Assembly (NCBI RefSeq): GCF_001634625.1
Contig: NZ_LRSE01000008.1
Coordinates: forward strand, 1-64,000
Source: Croceicoccus bisphenolivorans
Lineage (GTDB): Bacteria; Pseudomonadota; Alphaproteobacteria; Sphingomonadales; Sphingomonadaceae
Length of the DNA stretch: 64,000 bases
Reading direction: 5' to 3'
Of this stretch, positions 63,789 to 64,000 are shown one piece after another. Position 1 is the stretch's first letter, and every line of letters begins with the position of its first letter. Position numbers and translations under genes: made by a program. The notes under the pieces were generated by a model. The model made no database searches. It saw nothing but the letters and a program-made list of their open reading frames with translations, and was not told the origin of the DNA.

Positions 63789-64000
63789 CTATTCGGGCCT
63801 GATCGGCTCCACGCTGGCCGCGCCGAATCCGGTGGAACCGAAACCACCTTCGCCGCGCACCGTCTCGTCCAGTTCGTGGACTTCCAGCCAGCTTGCCCGC
63901 ACGACGGGGCTGAGCACGGCTTGCGCGATCCGGTCGCCGCGCAGGATCTCGTATGGCTCCAGGCCGAGGTTGACGAGAATCACCTTCAGCTCGCCACGAT
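63789..64000 (-). CDS. dut: dUTPase (Dut), C-terminal part
   Basis: The frame is open to the window end and reads [12 protein letters not shown], then [20 protein letters not shown] and the flexible C-terminal motif [11 protein letters not shown] that closes over the active site. These are dUTPase motifs III-V. About 70 of some 150 residues are inside the window. Hydrolyses dUTP to dUMP. Confidence 0.95.
   Translation of the reverse strand, partial: RGELKVILVNLGLEPYEILRGDRIAQAVLSPVVRASWLEVHELDETVRGEGGFGSTGFGAASVEPIRPE

Overview
The window reads as chromosomal DNA of a high-GC alphaproteobacterium, most likely order Sphingomonadales (Sphingomonadaceae/Erythrobacteraceae). The signs are a typical alphaproteobacterial tRNA-Met(CAT), a GAAC-N7-GAAC LexA box in front of an imuA-imuB-dnaE2 mutagenesis cassette, a GapR (DUF2312) gene, three TonB-dependent receptors, a secB/timA pair, and a fused cysNC. 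Genes are densely packed, often with ATGA stop/start overlaps. There is no CRISPR array, no rRNA and no recognisable insertion sequence or integrase. The family-level placement is inference.

Layout. 0-4.7 kb: a minus-strand, AT-flanked accessory operon with a Tat-exported ketosteroid-dehydrogenase-like flavoprotein, an alpha/beta-hydrolase lacking its nucleophile, a mono-haem cytochrome c and a TonB-dependent receptor that looks frameshifted at the window edge. 5.3-11 kb: a phosphate-scavenging operon (TonB receptor, PhoD, lipoprotein alkaline phosphatase) behind a duplicated palindrome. 11.2-16.7 kb: the SOS cassette imuA-imuB-dnaE2.

16.8-25.3 kb: the most unusual region. It is bounded by a perfect 48-bp direct repeat of the 3' part of tRNA-Met, in the geometry left by tRNA-site integration, but no integrase is visible. 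Inside are an Hpt protein, an outer-membrane protein resembling BcsS, a response regulator fused to a SpoIIE/PP2C phosphatase, a STAS antagonist, an RsbW-like kinase, a cellulose-synthase-like GT2 enzyme without a PilZ domain, a 51-residue membrane protein missed by length cut-offs, a CheY-like regulator and a CHASE3 hybrid histidine kinase. I propose an exopolysaccharide module whose synthase is controlled by a phosphorelay feeding a partner switch rather than by c-di-GMP.

25.4-30.9 kb: sulfate activation operon cysD-cysNC-DUF2061-cysQ-2H phosphoesterase, divergent from a LuxR-type regulator across a 20-bp near-perfect dyad. 31-42.3 kb: core metabolism (gapR, DUF1244, pyk, threonine aldolase, DMT exporter, epimerase, pepN, pgeF, a Tat-type dienelactone-hydrolase-like protein, a glyoxalase-fold protein, nitronate monooxygenase). 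42.5-47.5 kb: katG, a 56-residue membrane protein, and a ZnuD-like TonB receptor with a Zur-like dyad on its start codon. 47.5-56.6 kb: lysC, ubiG, several conserved hypotheticals, a siderophore-interacting flavoprotein, aroC, and ahpC/ahpF separated by a strong hairpin. 56.6-64 kb: the timA-mltA-smr operon divergent from secB-murJ, then trpS, a DUF4136 lipoprotein and the 3' end of dut.

Family names come from recognised motifs in the translations. No database search was possible, so substrate statements for receptors and hydrolases are inference.
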